Of a stretch of DNA of 64,000 bases, positions 10,283 to 18,651 are shown one piece after another (the first letter of the stretch is position 1; the number at the start of each line of letters is the position of its first letter). A model generated the notes under the pieces. That model did not search any database. It was not told the DNA's origin and saw only the letters and a program-made list of their open reading frames with translations. Origin of the DNA: Actinokineospora iranica (GTDB taxonomy: Bacteria; Actinomycetota; Actinomycetes; Mycobacteriales; Pseudonocardiaceae); assembly GCF_900101685.1 (NCBI RefSeq), contig NZ_FMZZ01000001.1, positions 682,001-746,000 of the forward strand, in the 5' to 3' direction. The position numbers and the translations under genes are program-made.

Positions 10283-10296
10283 TACCCCCAGGGGGA
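10283..10296. promoter_or_regulatory. CsoR-like palindrome in the ABC-F / lysyl-oxidase intergenic region
   Basis: The sequence TACCCCCAGGGGGA is nearly palindromic and resembles the G-tract operator of copper sensor CsoR, similar to the site at 12602. It lies about 45 bp upstream of the predicted ABC-F leader start and 140 bp upstream of the lysyl oxidase gene, whose product would be a copper enzyme. A chance GC-rich palindrome is quite possible. Confidence 0.25.
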
Positions 10297-10434
10297 CCAC
10301 GCCGGGGCCGCGCTGACCTGCGAAGCCGCCGAACGTCAGCCCATCGAGTGAACCCCTCGTTCTCGCTGCGGGAATGCCCGGCGGTCGTGATTAGGGTGCG
10401 CTGAAGTCGAGCCGAACGGAAACGAGCGCCGGAG

Positions 10435-11385
10435 ATGATGCGGAAGTCAGGAAGCGTCGCGGCCGTCGTCGCCGCGACCGCCCTGGCGGTGGTGCCGCAC
10501 GCGGACGCCGAGGCGTCGTTCCTCCTTCCCGATCTGCGGCAAGCCCCGGTGGGCTGCGCAGGCGGCCACACCGGTCGGCCCGCGGCGTGCGCCGACTGGG
10601 ACGTGTGCCTGGTCGCGGACGCGTCGGCGGCGAACGGCGCCTGCGTGGCCACCGGCCCGGCCAGGGCGGTCCGGCTGCGGTTCACCACCGCCGAGGACAA
10701 CGTCGGCGACGGACCGCTGCTGCTCTACGCGCACCGCGACAGCACCGCCCGGCCGACCATGACCGTGCGCCAGGCCTTCCAGTCCGGTGTGGACGGTTCC
10801 ATTCCACCGGGCCACGCCCAGGCCCAGCGGCCCATCCCCACCACCGCCTACTACGAGCCCGCCGCGACCCACGAGCACTGGCACCTGACCGACTTCACCC
10901 ACTTCCGGCTGCGCTCCACCGACGGCACGACCCTGGTGACCGACCGCAAGAACGGGTTCTGCCTCGGCGACCGCTACCCGGTCGCCGACGCGCGGTGGCT
11001 GCCCGGCAAGCCGCGCGGCGAGACGAGCCCGGCCGCCGTGCTCGCCCAGGCCCTGCGCGGCAACACCTGCGCCCACCACCAACCGGCCGCGCTGGACGTG
11101 ACACTGGGGATCTCGGTCGGCTACGGCGACGACTACCGCCACACCGTCGACTTCCAGTGGCTCGACGTCACCGAGGTGCCCTCGGGCGTCTACGACGTGG
11201 TCAGCACCGTGAACCCGGACCGGACGCTGCTGGAGAAGTCCTACGACAACAACACCTCGTCGCTGGCCGTCGACATCCGGTGGCCGCGGGGCGCCCGGGG
11301 GCCGGGCGGGGAGATCCTGCGGCCCCCCGTGGTCGAGATCCTGCGCAGCTGCCCCGGCAAGCCCTCGTGCGCCGCGCGCGGCTGA
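10435..11385 (+). CDS. Secreted lysyl oxidase-family protein
   Basis: A 316-residue exported protein of the lysyl oxidase family, copper-dependent amine oxidases that in animals cross-link collagen; bacterial members are poorly characterised. Residues 1-26 are a signal peptide ending ADA-EAS. The copper-binding block THEHWHLTDFTHFRL sits at about 143-157 and supplies the histidines of the HxHWH centre; NGFCLGDRYP and a later Cys match the conserved FCLxD block. Near the C-terminus LLEKSYDNNTSSL matches the family's ESxYxNN element. ATGs at 10435 and 10438 follow GGAG directly, so the exact start is uncertain by one codon. It appears monocistronic. Confidence 0.8.
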   Translation: MMRKSGSVAAVVAATALAVVPHADAEASFLLPDLRQAPVGCAGGHTGRPAACADWDVCLVADASAANGACVATGPARAVRLRFTTAEDNVGDGPLLLYAHRDSTARPTMTVRQAFQSGVDGSIPPGHAQAQRPIPTTAYYEPAATHEHWHLTDFTHFRLRSTDGTTLVTDRKNGFCLGDRYPVADARWLPGKPRGETSPAAVLAQALRGNTCAHHQPAALDVTLGISVGYGDDYRHTVDFQWLDVTEVPSGVYDVVSTVNPDRTLLEKSYDNNTSSLAVDIRWPRGARGPGGEILRPPVVEILRSCPGKPSCAARG

Positions 11386-11571
11386 CGCCGCCGGTTTCCC
11401 CGTCCGACCGACCCCCGACGATCGGCCCCCTGCGGACGGATCAACCAAAATACGCATCCGGCGCAAAGGCACCTTAATCGGAAATTTTCCTACCCCTGAT
11501 GTCTTCCCAAAGATTTAACCGGGCGCATACGGTGCGTCGCCGCACGTCCCCTCTGCGCCAAGGAGAAGGCA

Positions 11572-12528
11572 ATGGGTCGAACTCCCAGCACTCTGCGAAC
11601 GGCAGGCGCCACCACGCTGGCCGCCGCCGCGCTCGCGCTGGCCCCGCTCGCGACGAGCACGGCCGCGTCCCCTTCCCCCGACTCGGCGAACGCCACCGCG
11701 GCCGCGGAGTGCCTGACCCCGCCGGGGAACCAGAACGCGGCGGCCAAGGGCACCCGGGCTCCCGACCACGAGCCCATGTCGGCCGAGGACGTCGACCGGG
11801 TCGAGGCGCGGACCGGGAAACTGTTGGCGCAGAAGCGGACCCAGGGCTACTTCGTGCCGCAGGGCGCGTTGGCCTCGGCAACCATCCCGGTCTACGTGCA
11901 CGTGATGATGAGCGCGAGCGGCGCGGGCGACGTGTCGAACGCGCAGATCGCCGAGCAGATCTCGGTGCTGAACAAGAACTTCGACGGCAAGGAGTCCCCG
12001 CACGCCGCCGACACCGGCTTCACCTTCCGTTTAGCGGGCATCGACCGGTTCCGCAACGACGAGTGGCACAAAGACAGGCACAGCACCTCCTACCGGGCGC
12101 TGACCCGCAAGGGCGGCATGAACGCGCTCAACATCTGGCTGGTCGACTTCGACTACCTCGGCATCGCCACGTTCCCATGGAGCGGCAACCCCTTCATCGA
12201 CGGGGTCCGCGTGCACTGGAACTCCCTGCCCGGCGGCGGCATCGCCAACTACAACCTCGGTGAGACCGCGACCCACGAGGTGGGCCACTGGCTCGGGCTC
12301 TACCACACCTTCCAGGGCGGCTGCACGACCAAGAACGACCAGGTGGCCGACACCCCGGCGCAGTCCTCGCCGACCAACGGCTGCCCGGAAGGCCGCGACT
12401 CCTGCACGCTGCCCGGCATCGACCCGATCCACAACTACATGGACTACTCGTTCGACTCTTGCTACAACCAGTTCACCGATGGCCAGAGCAGGCGGATGAG
12501 CGACATGTGGGTCGCCTACCGGGCCTGA
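11572..12528 (+). CDS. Secreted M43-family zinc metalloprotease
   Basis: A 318-residue extracellular protease of MEROPS family M43 (pappalysin/cytophagalysin type). Residues 1-32 form a signal peptide with a long Ala/Leu core. The catalytic motif HEVGHWLGLYH at about 234-244 is the metzincin HExxHxxGxxH zinc site, and the later NYMDYSFDSC supplies the Met-turn. Six Cys in the C-terminal half, including GGC and SC pairs, suggest disulfides. The region between signal and catalytic domain (33-100) is probably a short propeptide. AAGGAG lies 7-8 nt before ATG 11572. It is followed by a clear intrinsic terminator. Target proteins are unknown. Confidence 0.9.
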   Translation: MGRTPSTLRTAGATTLAAAALALAPLATSTAASPSPDSANATAAAECLTPPGNQNAAAKGTRAPDHEPMSAEDVDRVEARTGKLLAQKRTQGYFVPQGALASATIPVYVHVMMSASGAGDVSNAQIAEQISVLNKNFDGKESPHAADTGFTFRLAGIDRFRNDEWHKDRHSTSYRALTRKGGMNALNIWLVDFDYLGIATFPWSGNPFIDGVRVHWNSLPGGGIANYNLGETATHEVGHWLGLYHTFQGGCTTKNDQVADTPAQSSPTNGCPEGRDSCTLPGIDPIHNYMDYSFDSCYNQFTDGQSRRMSDMWVAYRA

Positions 12529-12553
12529 CTCCCCCGCCGCGCGTCACATCCGT

Positions 12554-12590
12554 TCGGCCCCGCCACCACGAGGCGGGGCCGACTTTTTTT
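12554..12590 (+). terminator. Intrinsic terminator after the M43 protease gene
   Basis: TCGGCCCCGCC at 12554-12564 pairs perfectly with GGCGGGGCCGA at 12572-12582 over a 7-nt loop, then a run of seven T at 12584-12590. This is a textbook Rho-independent terminator, rather rare in such GC-rich DNA. Confidence 0.92.
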
Positions 12591-12601
12591 CGCCCTACTG
12601 G

Positions 12602-12616
12602 TACCCCACAGGGGTA
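12602..12616. promoter_or_regulatory. CsoR-type operator candidate upstream of the DUF4396 gene
   Basis: TACCCC-ACA-GGGGTA is a perfect inverted repeat of the kind bound by CsoR copper(I) sensors. It overlaps the region just before GGGTATACAGT, a plausible -10. The site lies 45 bp upstream of the DUF4396 start, so copper-responsive repression of that gene is likely; no csoR gene is in the window. Confidence 0.5.
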
Positions 12617-12660
12617 TAGGGTATACAGTCAGGCAAGAGCCACTACCAGGAGGAACACCA

Positions 12661-13133
12661 TGTCGACAGAGCACGAGCACCACCACCAGGCCGGCCCCGT
12701 CTCCTGGGGCATGGCCGCGTCGGCCACCCTGCACTGCCTCACCGGCTGCGCGATCGGCGAGGTGCTGGGCATGGTCATCGGCACCGCCCTGGGCTGGGGC
12801 AGCCTCGCGACGATCGCCCTGGCCGTGGTCCTGGCCTTCTTCTTCGGCTACGCGCTGACGATGCGCGGGGTCCTGCGCGCCGGAGTCGACTTCCGACAGG
12901 CGGTGAAGGTGGCGCTGGCCGCGGACACGGTCTCGATCGCCGTCATGGAACTGGTCGACAACCTCGTCATGGTCGGCGTTCCCGGGGCGATGAACGCGGG
13001 CGTGGCCAACTGGGTGTTCTGGGCAGCGCTGGCCTTCGCCCTCGGCGTCGCGTTCGTCGTCACCTGGCCGGTCAACCGGTGGATGATCGGCCGCGGCCTC
13101 GGCCACGCCGTGGTGCACGCGTACCACCACTGA
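12661..13133 (+). CDS. DUF4396 family membrane protein
   Basis: A 157-residue membrane protein of the DUF4396 family, often encoded beside copper-export genes; its biochemical role is unknown. The N-terminus is His-rich (EHEHHHQ, residues 4-10), which could bind metal. Four hydrophobic helices follow, with a conserved LHCLTGCAIGEVLGM block (residues ~23-37) and a C-terminal cluster HAVVHAYHH. ATG 12661 is preceded by CCAGGAGGAA. The palindromic CsoR-like operator upstream supports a metal-stress role. Inference: membrane metal or redox stress protein. Confidence 0.8.
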
Positions 13134-13176
13134 GCCCGGGCTTGCGCTCTGCCTCGATGGACATCAAGATAGAGAC

Positions 13177-13539
13177 ATGTCTAAACAGGAGCTGCCGCTC
13201 GCGCCGTGCGGCCCGCCGCTGACCCGGGACCCGCTCACCCCGGAGCGGGCCGACGAACTGGCGCGCGCGTTCAAGGCGCTGGGCGACCCGGTGCGAGTGC
13301 GGCTGCTGTCGCTGATCGCCTCGCACGAGGGCGGCGAGGCGTGCGTGTGCGATCTGACGGACGCCTTCGACCTGACCGGGCCGACGATCTCGCATCACCT
13401 GAAGGTGTTGCGGGAAGCGGGAATGATCGACGGCGACCGGCGCGGCACGTGGATCTACTACCGGGTCCGGCCGGAGGCGCTGCGGGACCTGTCAGAGTCG
13501 CTGCGCCCCGCCGACCAGGCCGGGACGGTGCTCGCGTGA
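13177..13539 (+). CDS. arsR: ArsR-family metalloregulator of the arsenic operon
   Basis: A 120-residue winged-helix repressor of the ArsR/SmtB family. The HTH is near residues 48-90 (VCDLTDAFDLTGPTISHHLK), preceded by EACVCDL, the Cys-x-Cys element that binds As(III) in classical ArsR proteins; an additional Cys at residue 11 may be the third ligand. The gene starts an operon with acr3 and arsC. No SD is seen before ATG 13177, and the palindrome AGACATGTCT (13173-13182) spans the start codon, suggesting a leaderless transcript and possible autoregulation at the start site. Confidence 0.9.
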   Translation: MSKQELPLAPCGPPLTRDPLTPERADELARAFKALGDPVRVRLLSLIASHEGGEACVCDLTDAFDLTGPTISHHLKVLREAGMIDGDRRGTWIYYRVRPEALRDLSESLRPADQAGTVLA

Positions 13540-14603
13540 CCGCCGTCGACACCGCCCCGGTCGTGGCCCGACTGTCGCGGTTGGACCGGTTCCTGCCGGT
13601 GTGGATCCTGGCCGCGATGGCGCTGGGCTTGGGCGCGGGCAGGCTGATCCCCGGGCTGGGCGACCGGCTCGACGCGGTCCAGATCGACGGGATCTCGCTG
13701 CCGATCGCGATGGGCCTGCTGGTGATGATGTACCCGGTGCTGGCCAAGGTCCGCTACGACCGGCTGGACACGGTCACCGGGGACCGCAGGCTGATGCTGC
13801 TCTCGTTGCTGCTCAACTGGGTCCTCGGTCCCGCGCTGATGTTCGCGCTGGCCTGGGCGCTGCTGCCGGACCTGCCCGAGTACCGCACCGGCCTGATCAT
13901 CGTCGGCCTGGCCCGGTGCATCGCGATGGTCATCATCTGGAACGACCTGGCCTGCGGCGACCGCGAGGCCGCAGCGGTGCTGGTCGCGCTGAACTCGGTG
14001 TTCCAGATCGTCATGTTCGGCGTGCTGGGCTGGTTCTACCTCTCGGTCCTGCCCGGCTGGCTCGGCCTGCCCGAGACCAACCTGGACATCTCCGCCTGGG
14101 CCATCACCAAATCGGTGCTGATCTTCCTCGGCATCCCCCTGGTCAGCGGATACCTGACCCGGCGCATCGGCGAACGCGCCAAGGGCCGCGACTGGTACGA
14201 GACCCGGTTCCTGCCCCGGATCGGCCCTGCCGCCCTCTACGGGCTGCTGTTCACCATCGTGATCCTCTTCGCCCTCCAGGGCAGGCAGATCACCAGCCGC
14301 CCCCTCGACGTCGCCCGCATCGCCCTGCCGCTGCTGGCCTACTTCGCCGTCATGTGGGCCGGGTCCTTCGCCATCGGCCGCGCCACCGGCATGACCTACG
14401 AGCGCACCACCACCCTCGCGTTCACCGCCGCGGGCAACAACTTCGAACTCGCCATCGCCGTGGCCATCGCCACCTTCGGCGTCACATCCGGCCAGGCCCT
14501 CGCGGGCGTCGTCGGCCCCCTCATCGAGGTCCCCGTCCTCGTCGCCCTCGTCTACGCCGCCCTCTGGGCCCGCCGCCACTTCACCCCTCCGGAGACACCG
14601 TGA
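13536..14603 (+). CDS. acr3: ACR3-family arsenite efflux permease
   Basis: A 355-residue arsenite/H+ antiporter of the ACR3 (BASS-related) family, with ten hydrophobic segments. Typical blocks are LVMMYPVLAKVRYD, GLARCIAMVIIWNDLA with the conserved Cys used for arsenite transport, and AAGNNFELAIAVAIA. GTG 13536 overlaps the arsR stop by 4 bp (GTGA), so the two are translationally coupled, and the next gene overlaps the same way. It exports the As(III) produced by ArsC. Confidence 0.94.
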   Translation: MTAVDTAPVVARLSRLDRFLPVWILAAMALGLGAGRLIPGLGDRLDAVQIDGISLPIAMGLLVMMYPVLAKVRYDRLDTVTGDRRLMLLSLLLNWVLGPALMFALAWALLPDLPEYRTGLIIVGLARCIAMVIIWNDLACGDREAAAVLVALNSVFQIVMFGVLGWFYLSVLPGWLGLPETNLDISAWAITKSVLIFLGIPLVSGYLTRRIGERAKGRDWYETRFLPRIGPAALYGLLFTIVILFALQGRQITSRPLDVARIALPLLAYFAVMWAGSFAIGRATGMTYERTTTLAFTAAGNNFELAIAVAIATFGVTSGQALAGVVGPLIEVPVLVALVYAALWARRHFTPPETP

Positions 14604-15010
14604 ACACCATTCCCGAGGTCCTGTTCGTCTGCGTCCACAACGCGGGCCGCTCCCAAATGGCCGCCGCGCTGCTCGACCACCACGCCGCGGGCCGGGTCAC
14701 CGTCCGCTCGGCCGGGTCGGCGCCCGCCGACAGCATCAACCCGGCCGTCGTCGAGGCGATGGCCGAACTCGGCCTCGACCTGAGCAAGGAGTTCCCGAAG
14801 CCACTCACCACCGAGGCGGTAGAAGCCGCCGACGTGGTCATCACCATGGGCTGCGGCGACGCGTGCCCGATCTTCCCTGGCAAGCGCTACCTCGACTGGC
14901 AGCTCACCGACCCGGCGGGCAAGGGCGTGGACGCCGTCCGCGCGATCCGCGATGACATCGACGCCCGCGTGCGCACCCTGCTGGCCGAGCTGACCGTCAC
15001 TGTCTCCTGA
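14600..15010 (+). CDS. arsC: Arsenate reductase, low-molecular-weight phosphatase fold
   Basis: A 136-residue arsenate reductase related to low-molecular-weight tyrosine phosphatases. The P-loop VCVHNAGRSQMA (residues ~10-21) has the CxxNxxR pattern; the second redox region is ITMGCGDACPIFPGKRYLDW (~80-99), with two Cys. In actinomycetes such enzymes use either thioredoxin or mycothiol/mycoredoxin for recycling; which one cannot be read here. GTG 14600 overlaps the acr3 stop by GTGA. It reduces As(V) to As(III) for export by ACR3. Confidence 0.92.
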   Translation: MNTIPEVLFVCVHNAGRSQMAAALLDHHAAGRVTVRSAGSAPADSINPAVVEAMAELGLDLSKEFPKPLTTEAVEAADVVITMGCGDACPIFPGKRYLDWQLTDPAGKGVDAVRAIRDDIDARVRTLLAELTVTVS

Positions 15011-15195
15011 CTCTCGGGAACAGGTCGCCACGCGGCTTCTGTGGGGCGTGGCTGTGGGGTCTGCTCGATGGGGCAGGTGCTGTTGGCAGGAGGACAGGTT
15101 CGCGGGTCTGGCTGGCAAACCGAGGAACCGCCCTCGCGCCCCACGCCCCCGATCCAGCCCCACCAACCACACCCCACCAACCAACCCCACACGAG

Positions 15196-16176
15196 TCAGC
15201 GGGGAATGTTCAGGTGGCCACGGATGGTGGTGCCCGTCGCGTCCGTGTGTTGGCGGACCAGGTCGACCAGGTAGTTGACCAGGAGTAGGCCTCGGCCGCC
15301 GGGTTGGGTGGCGGGGGCGGGGATTCGGCCTGCGAGGGGGTTGGTGAGTCTGCCTGAGTCGTGTACCTGGAATACCAGGGTGTCTGCCTCGACCCAGAGG
15401 GTCAGGGTGCCTTGGCCGCCGCCGTGCATGATGGAGTTGGCCACTAGTTCGGCTACCGCGAGTTCCAGGTCGCCCAGGCGGGGGGTGGGGATTCCGGCGC
15501 GTTGGGCGTGGTCGACGGCGAAGCGTCTGCAGGTAACCAGTAGGGAGCGGTCGAAGGGCAGGGTGGCGGCGGCGGTGGGGGCGGGGGGTAGGGGGAGGTT
15601 GTAGGTCGACAGGATTCGCCCGGGGGCGTAGCCGGGGCTTTCTCGGTCGCCGTCGCGGTCTATGAGGGTGGGGTGGGTGGCCTCGGCGTCGGCTAGGACG
15701 GTGGGGTCCAGGTGGTCCAGGTCGTAGGGGCACAGGATGGTGACCTCGCGGCCGGTGAAGGCCAGGTTGATCAGCGCCTCGTGCTGCACGCAGGCCGGGT
15801 ACTCCACGGATGTGCGGCCTGCCCAGATGGGCTCGCCGATGATGCGGACGCGGCCGTCGAGGCGGGCGTCGGCGAAGGCGCGCAGGACGCCGGGGATGAT
15901 GCGGCCGGGGTTTCGGCCTGCCTCGGTCATGTCCAGCCACTGCACGGCGTCGCCGTCGCGGCCCAGTTCGTCGCGCAGGAGGGCCAGGTTGGGGCCGGGG
16001 ACGGCGACCGCGACCGGGTGCCCGTTGGCCAGGCCCTCGCGGATGAAGGGGACAGTGCCCGCCAGGTAGTCCTGTGCGCCCGCGTAGAACAGGGCGGGGT
16101 GGATGAACTGGTCGACGGCGGTGTCGACCCGCGCCGGTGTGGCGCCCTGTGGCTCGTCGTCAGTCGAGATCGTCAC
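15196..16176 (-). CDS. MEDS-domain sensor with RsbW-like ATPase domain
   Basis: A 326-residue signalling protein. Residues ~20-180 match the MEDS (DcmR sensory) domain, including LFYAGAQDYLAGTVPFI, VEYPACVQHEALINLAF and LCPYDLDHL. Residues ~190-320 are a HATPase_c_2 kinase-like domain with AVAELVANSIMHGG as N-box and GRGLLLVNYLVD as G-box. Such proteins act as anti-sigma or anti-anti-sigma kinases. GTG 16176 overlaps the SpoIIE gene stop (GTGA), so they are coupled. A close paralogue is encoded at 32293-33237. Ligand of the MEDS domain is unknown. Confidence 0.88.
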   Translation of the reverse strand: MTISTDDEPQGATPARVDTAVDQFIHPALFYAGAQDYLAGTVPFIREGLANGHPVAVAVPGPNLALLRDELGRDGDAVQWLDMTEAGRNPGRIIPGVLRAFADARLDGRVRIIGEPIWAGRTSVEYPACVQHEALINLAFTGREVTILCPYDLDHLDPTVLADAEATHPTLIDRDGDRESPGYAPGRILSTYNLPLPPAPTAAATLPFDRSLLVTCRRFAVDHAQRAGIPTPRLGDLELAVAELVANSIMHGGGQGTLTLWVEADTLVFQVHDSGRLTNPLAGRIPAPATQPGGRGLLLVNYLVDLVRQHTDATGTTIRGHLNIPR

Positions 16177-18596
16177 GGTCGCGAGCCCTCCCCATCCCGG
16201 TCGGCGGCCAGTGCCGACCCAGGACGCTCCAGCAACCGGATCCCGACGATACAGGTGTCGTCGTCGGTGTCGGCGTTGCTGTGGGTGAGCAGCCGGTCCA
16301 GCAGGTCGTCCACGTCGCTCGCCTGCCCCTCGGCGGTGCGCAGCAGCCGCGCGAGGGAGTCGTCGACGGCGCAGTCGCGGCGTTCGATCAGGCCGTCGGT
16401 GTACATCAGCAGGGTGTCGCCGGGGCGGAGTTCGACCTGGCCCTGTTCGTAGCGGGCGTCCGCGCGGGCGCCCAGCAGCATCCCGCTGAGGAACGACAGC
16501 GACGTGGCCCGCCCGTCGCGCAGCAGGACCGGGGGCAGGTGGCCTGCCCGCGCCCAGGTCAGCACCCGGGTGTCCGGGTCGTACACCCCGCACAGCGCGG
16601 TCGCCAGGACGCGTTCGGTCAGGTTGTGCGCGACGACGTTGAGCCAGGCCAGCAGCTGGTCGGGGGCGGCTCCGGTGGCGGCGAGGCCGCGCAGGGCGTT
16701 GCGCAGCAGCACCATGCCCGTCGCCGCGTCGATGCCGTGGCCCGCGATGTCGCCGACCGAGAGCAGGATGCCCCCGCCCGGCAGGACGACCGAGTCGTAC
16801 CAGTCGCCGCCGACGAGGTGGCCCTTCTCGGCCGGGCGGTAGCGGGCGGCGACCCGCAGGCCGGGCACGTCGATCGGGTCCTGCGCGGAGGGCATGATGG
16901 CCCGCTGCAGCTGCAGGGCCAGCCGGTTGCGCTCGGCGGACTCCTGCTCGGTGTGCGCGAGCTGGTCGCGGGTCGCGGCCAGCGCCACCTCGGTCCAGTG
17001 CTGCGCGGAGACGTCCTGGTACGCCCCGAGCACGGCGACGAGGTTTCCGACGTCGTCCAGGACCGGCTCGGCGATGACGCGGCTGTGGCGGGTCGCCCCC
17101 TCGGCCGCGCGCAGGCGGATCGCGGTGGACGCGGGCCTGCGGTGGTAGAGCAGGGTGCGCAGGAACCGGCCGATCGCGGTCGCGTCGTCGGGGTGGGCCC
17201 GCGCGGCGAGCTGCCGCAGCGGGATCGGCGGCGCGGTGGGCGGCAGCCCGTGCAGCTCGAAGAGCTGGCCGCTCCAGGTGATCTCGCCGGAGACCAGGTT
17301 CTCCTCGAACCCGCCGATGCCGCCGAGCCGCTGGGTGTGCTGCAGCAGCGCGGCCAGCCGGGTGGTGTCGTCCAGGACCCGGCAGGTCAGCAGGACGCCC
17401 CCGGACAGCCTGCTGATCCCGACCGCGGCCTCGACGGTGTGCACGGCGTTGTCGACCAGGGTGGCCACCGGCATCCGCTCGGTGTGGAAGGGCTCGCCGG
17501 TGGCGTGCACGCGTTGGATCTTGTCGAAGAGCCCGCCCGCCTGCGCGGCCAGCGGGTAGGCCTCCAGCAGCGGCGCGCCGACGATCCGCTCGGGCGGCCT
17601 GCCCGCCGGGTCGCGGAAGCGCGGGTTGACGTGCTCGACGCGGAAGTCGGCGAGCCAGCCGTCCGCGTCGAGCAGCGGGACCAGGACCAGGGTCGGGTCG
17701 AGCAGCCCGTCGGCGAGGCCTGCCAGCTCGGACACCGCCTCGGCTGAGGCGGGCGCGGCCGGGCCGCGGTCGGCGTCGAGGGTGTGCGCGCACAGCTCGG
17801 CCAGCGCGCCAAGCTGTTTGCCGCCCGCGGCAGGCAGCGCGGGCACCGGGCCGGGCCAGCAGACCTCCAGCACGCCCAGCACCCGCCCACCCGCGGCGGC
17901 GGGCAGCACGACGCGCGCCCCCTCGGGGCGCTGGTGGCAGCCGATGGTCGGCGCGGTCGAGCCGCCCTCGGTCCACACCGGGCCGCGCTCGACCAGCGCC
18001 CGGCGGGCCGCGGTGGGCACATCGGGCGGCACGTAGTGCCAGCGGCGGGCGTCCTCGTCGGTGAACCCGGCGCTCCCGGCCAGCCGCAGCGACCCGTCCG
18101 CCCCGGCCGCCCACACCGCCGCCGCGCACGCGCCGAGCGGGGCGAGGGCGTGCTCCAGCAGCGACTCCGCGACCGCCTGGGTGTCCGCGGCGTCGGCAGC
18201 GACGCTCTCCGCGGCGCGCAGCCAGCCGGCGACCGAACGACTCACCGAAGCGTGGCCGTTGCGCGCGGCGACGGCCACCGCACCTGGCGGGCTCTGGTCG
18301 ACGGTCTGGCGGGCAATCTGCTCAACGGTGTCGGCCTGGTCGAGGATGTCGGCTGCCAGCTCCACGCGCGACAGCCCTGCCTGCTCGGCGAGCCGGGCGA
18401 GCTGGCGCGCGGCCTGCGCGGGACTGATGCCCAGGCGCTCGACCAGCACGCCCTTGGCGAGGTCGACCACCGCCCGCTCCGCGGCGGCCGCGCGCACCTG
18501 GTGCACCTGCGCGCGCAGCCGGTCGACCGTGGCGGCCAGCCGTGCGGGATCGGCCGAGGACTGCTCGGCCCTCTCCGCGGTGGCGGGACTGTCCAC
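16173..18596 (-). CDS. ANTAR-GAF-PAS-SpoIIE serine phosphatase
   Basis: An 807-residue multi-domain PP2C phosphatase that would dephosphorylate STAS anti-sigma antagonists. Residues ~20-85 look like an ANTAR RNA-binding three-helix domain (RAVVDLAKGVLVERLGIS), unusual at the N-terminus. A GAF-like domain covers ~110-280, PAS-like segments ~290-560 and the SpoIIE phosphatase ~590-790, with VGGDWYDSVVLPGGG, VGDIAGHGIDAATGM and a terminal DDTCIVGIRL. The Asp residues for two metals are present, so it should be active. It is translationally coupled to the downstream MEDS ATPase gene. Confidence 0.9.
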   Translation of the reverse strand: MDSPATAERAEQSSADPARLAATVDRLRAQVHQVRAAAAERAVVDLAKGVLVERLGISPAQAARQLARLAEQAGLSRVELAADILDQADTVEQIARQTVDQSPPGAVAVAARNGHASVSRSVAGWLRAAESVAADAADTQAVAESLLEHALAPLGACAAAVWAAGADGSLRLAGSAGFTDEDARRWHYVPPDVPTAARRALVERGPVWTEGGSTAPTIGCHQRPEGARVVLPAAAGGRVLGVLEVCWPGPVPALPAAGGKQLGALAELCAHTLDADRGPAAPASAEAVSELAGLADGLLDPTLVLVPLLDADGWLADFRVEHVNPRFRDPAGRPPERIVGAPLLEAYPLAAQAGGLFDKIQRVHATGEPFHTERMPVATLVDNAVHTVEAAVGISRLSGGVLLTCRVLDDTTRLAALLQHTQRLGGIGGFEENLVSGEITWSGQLFELHGLPPTAPPIPLRQLAARAHPDDATAIGRFLRTLLYHRRPASTAIRLRAAEGATRHSRVIAEPVLDDVGNLVAVLGAYQDVSAQHWTEVALAATRDQLAHTEQESAERNRLALQLQRAIMPSAQDPIDVPGLRVAARYRPAEKGHLVGGDWYDSVVLPGGGILLSVGDIAGHGIDAATGMVLLRNALRGLAATGAAPDQLLAWLNVVAHNLTERVLATALCGVYDPDTRVLTWARAGHLPPVLLRDGRATSLSFLSGMLLGARADARYEQGQVELRPGDTLLMYTDGLIERRDCAVDDSLARLLRTAEGQASDVDDLLDRLLTHSNADTDDDTCIVGIRLLERPGSALAADRDGEGSRP

Positions 18597-18651
18597 GGTG
18601 CTCCTCGGCGTGCTTTGGCGGCCTCACCCGGGTGCGCTCAGGCGAGCGCGC

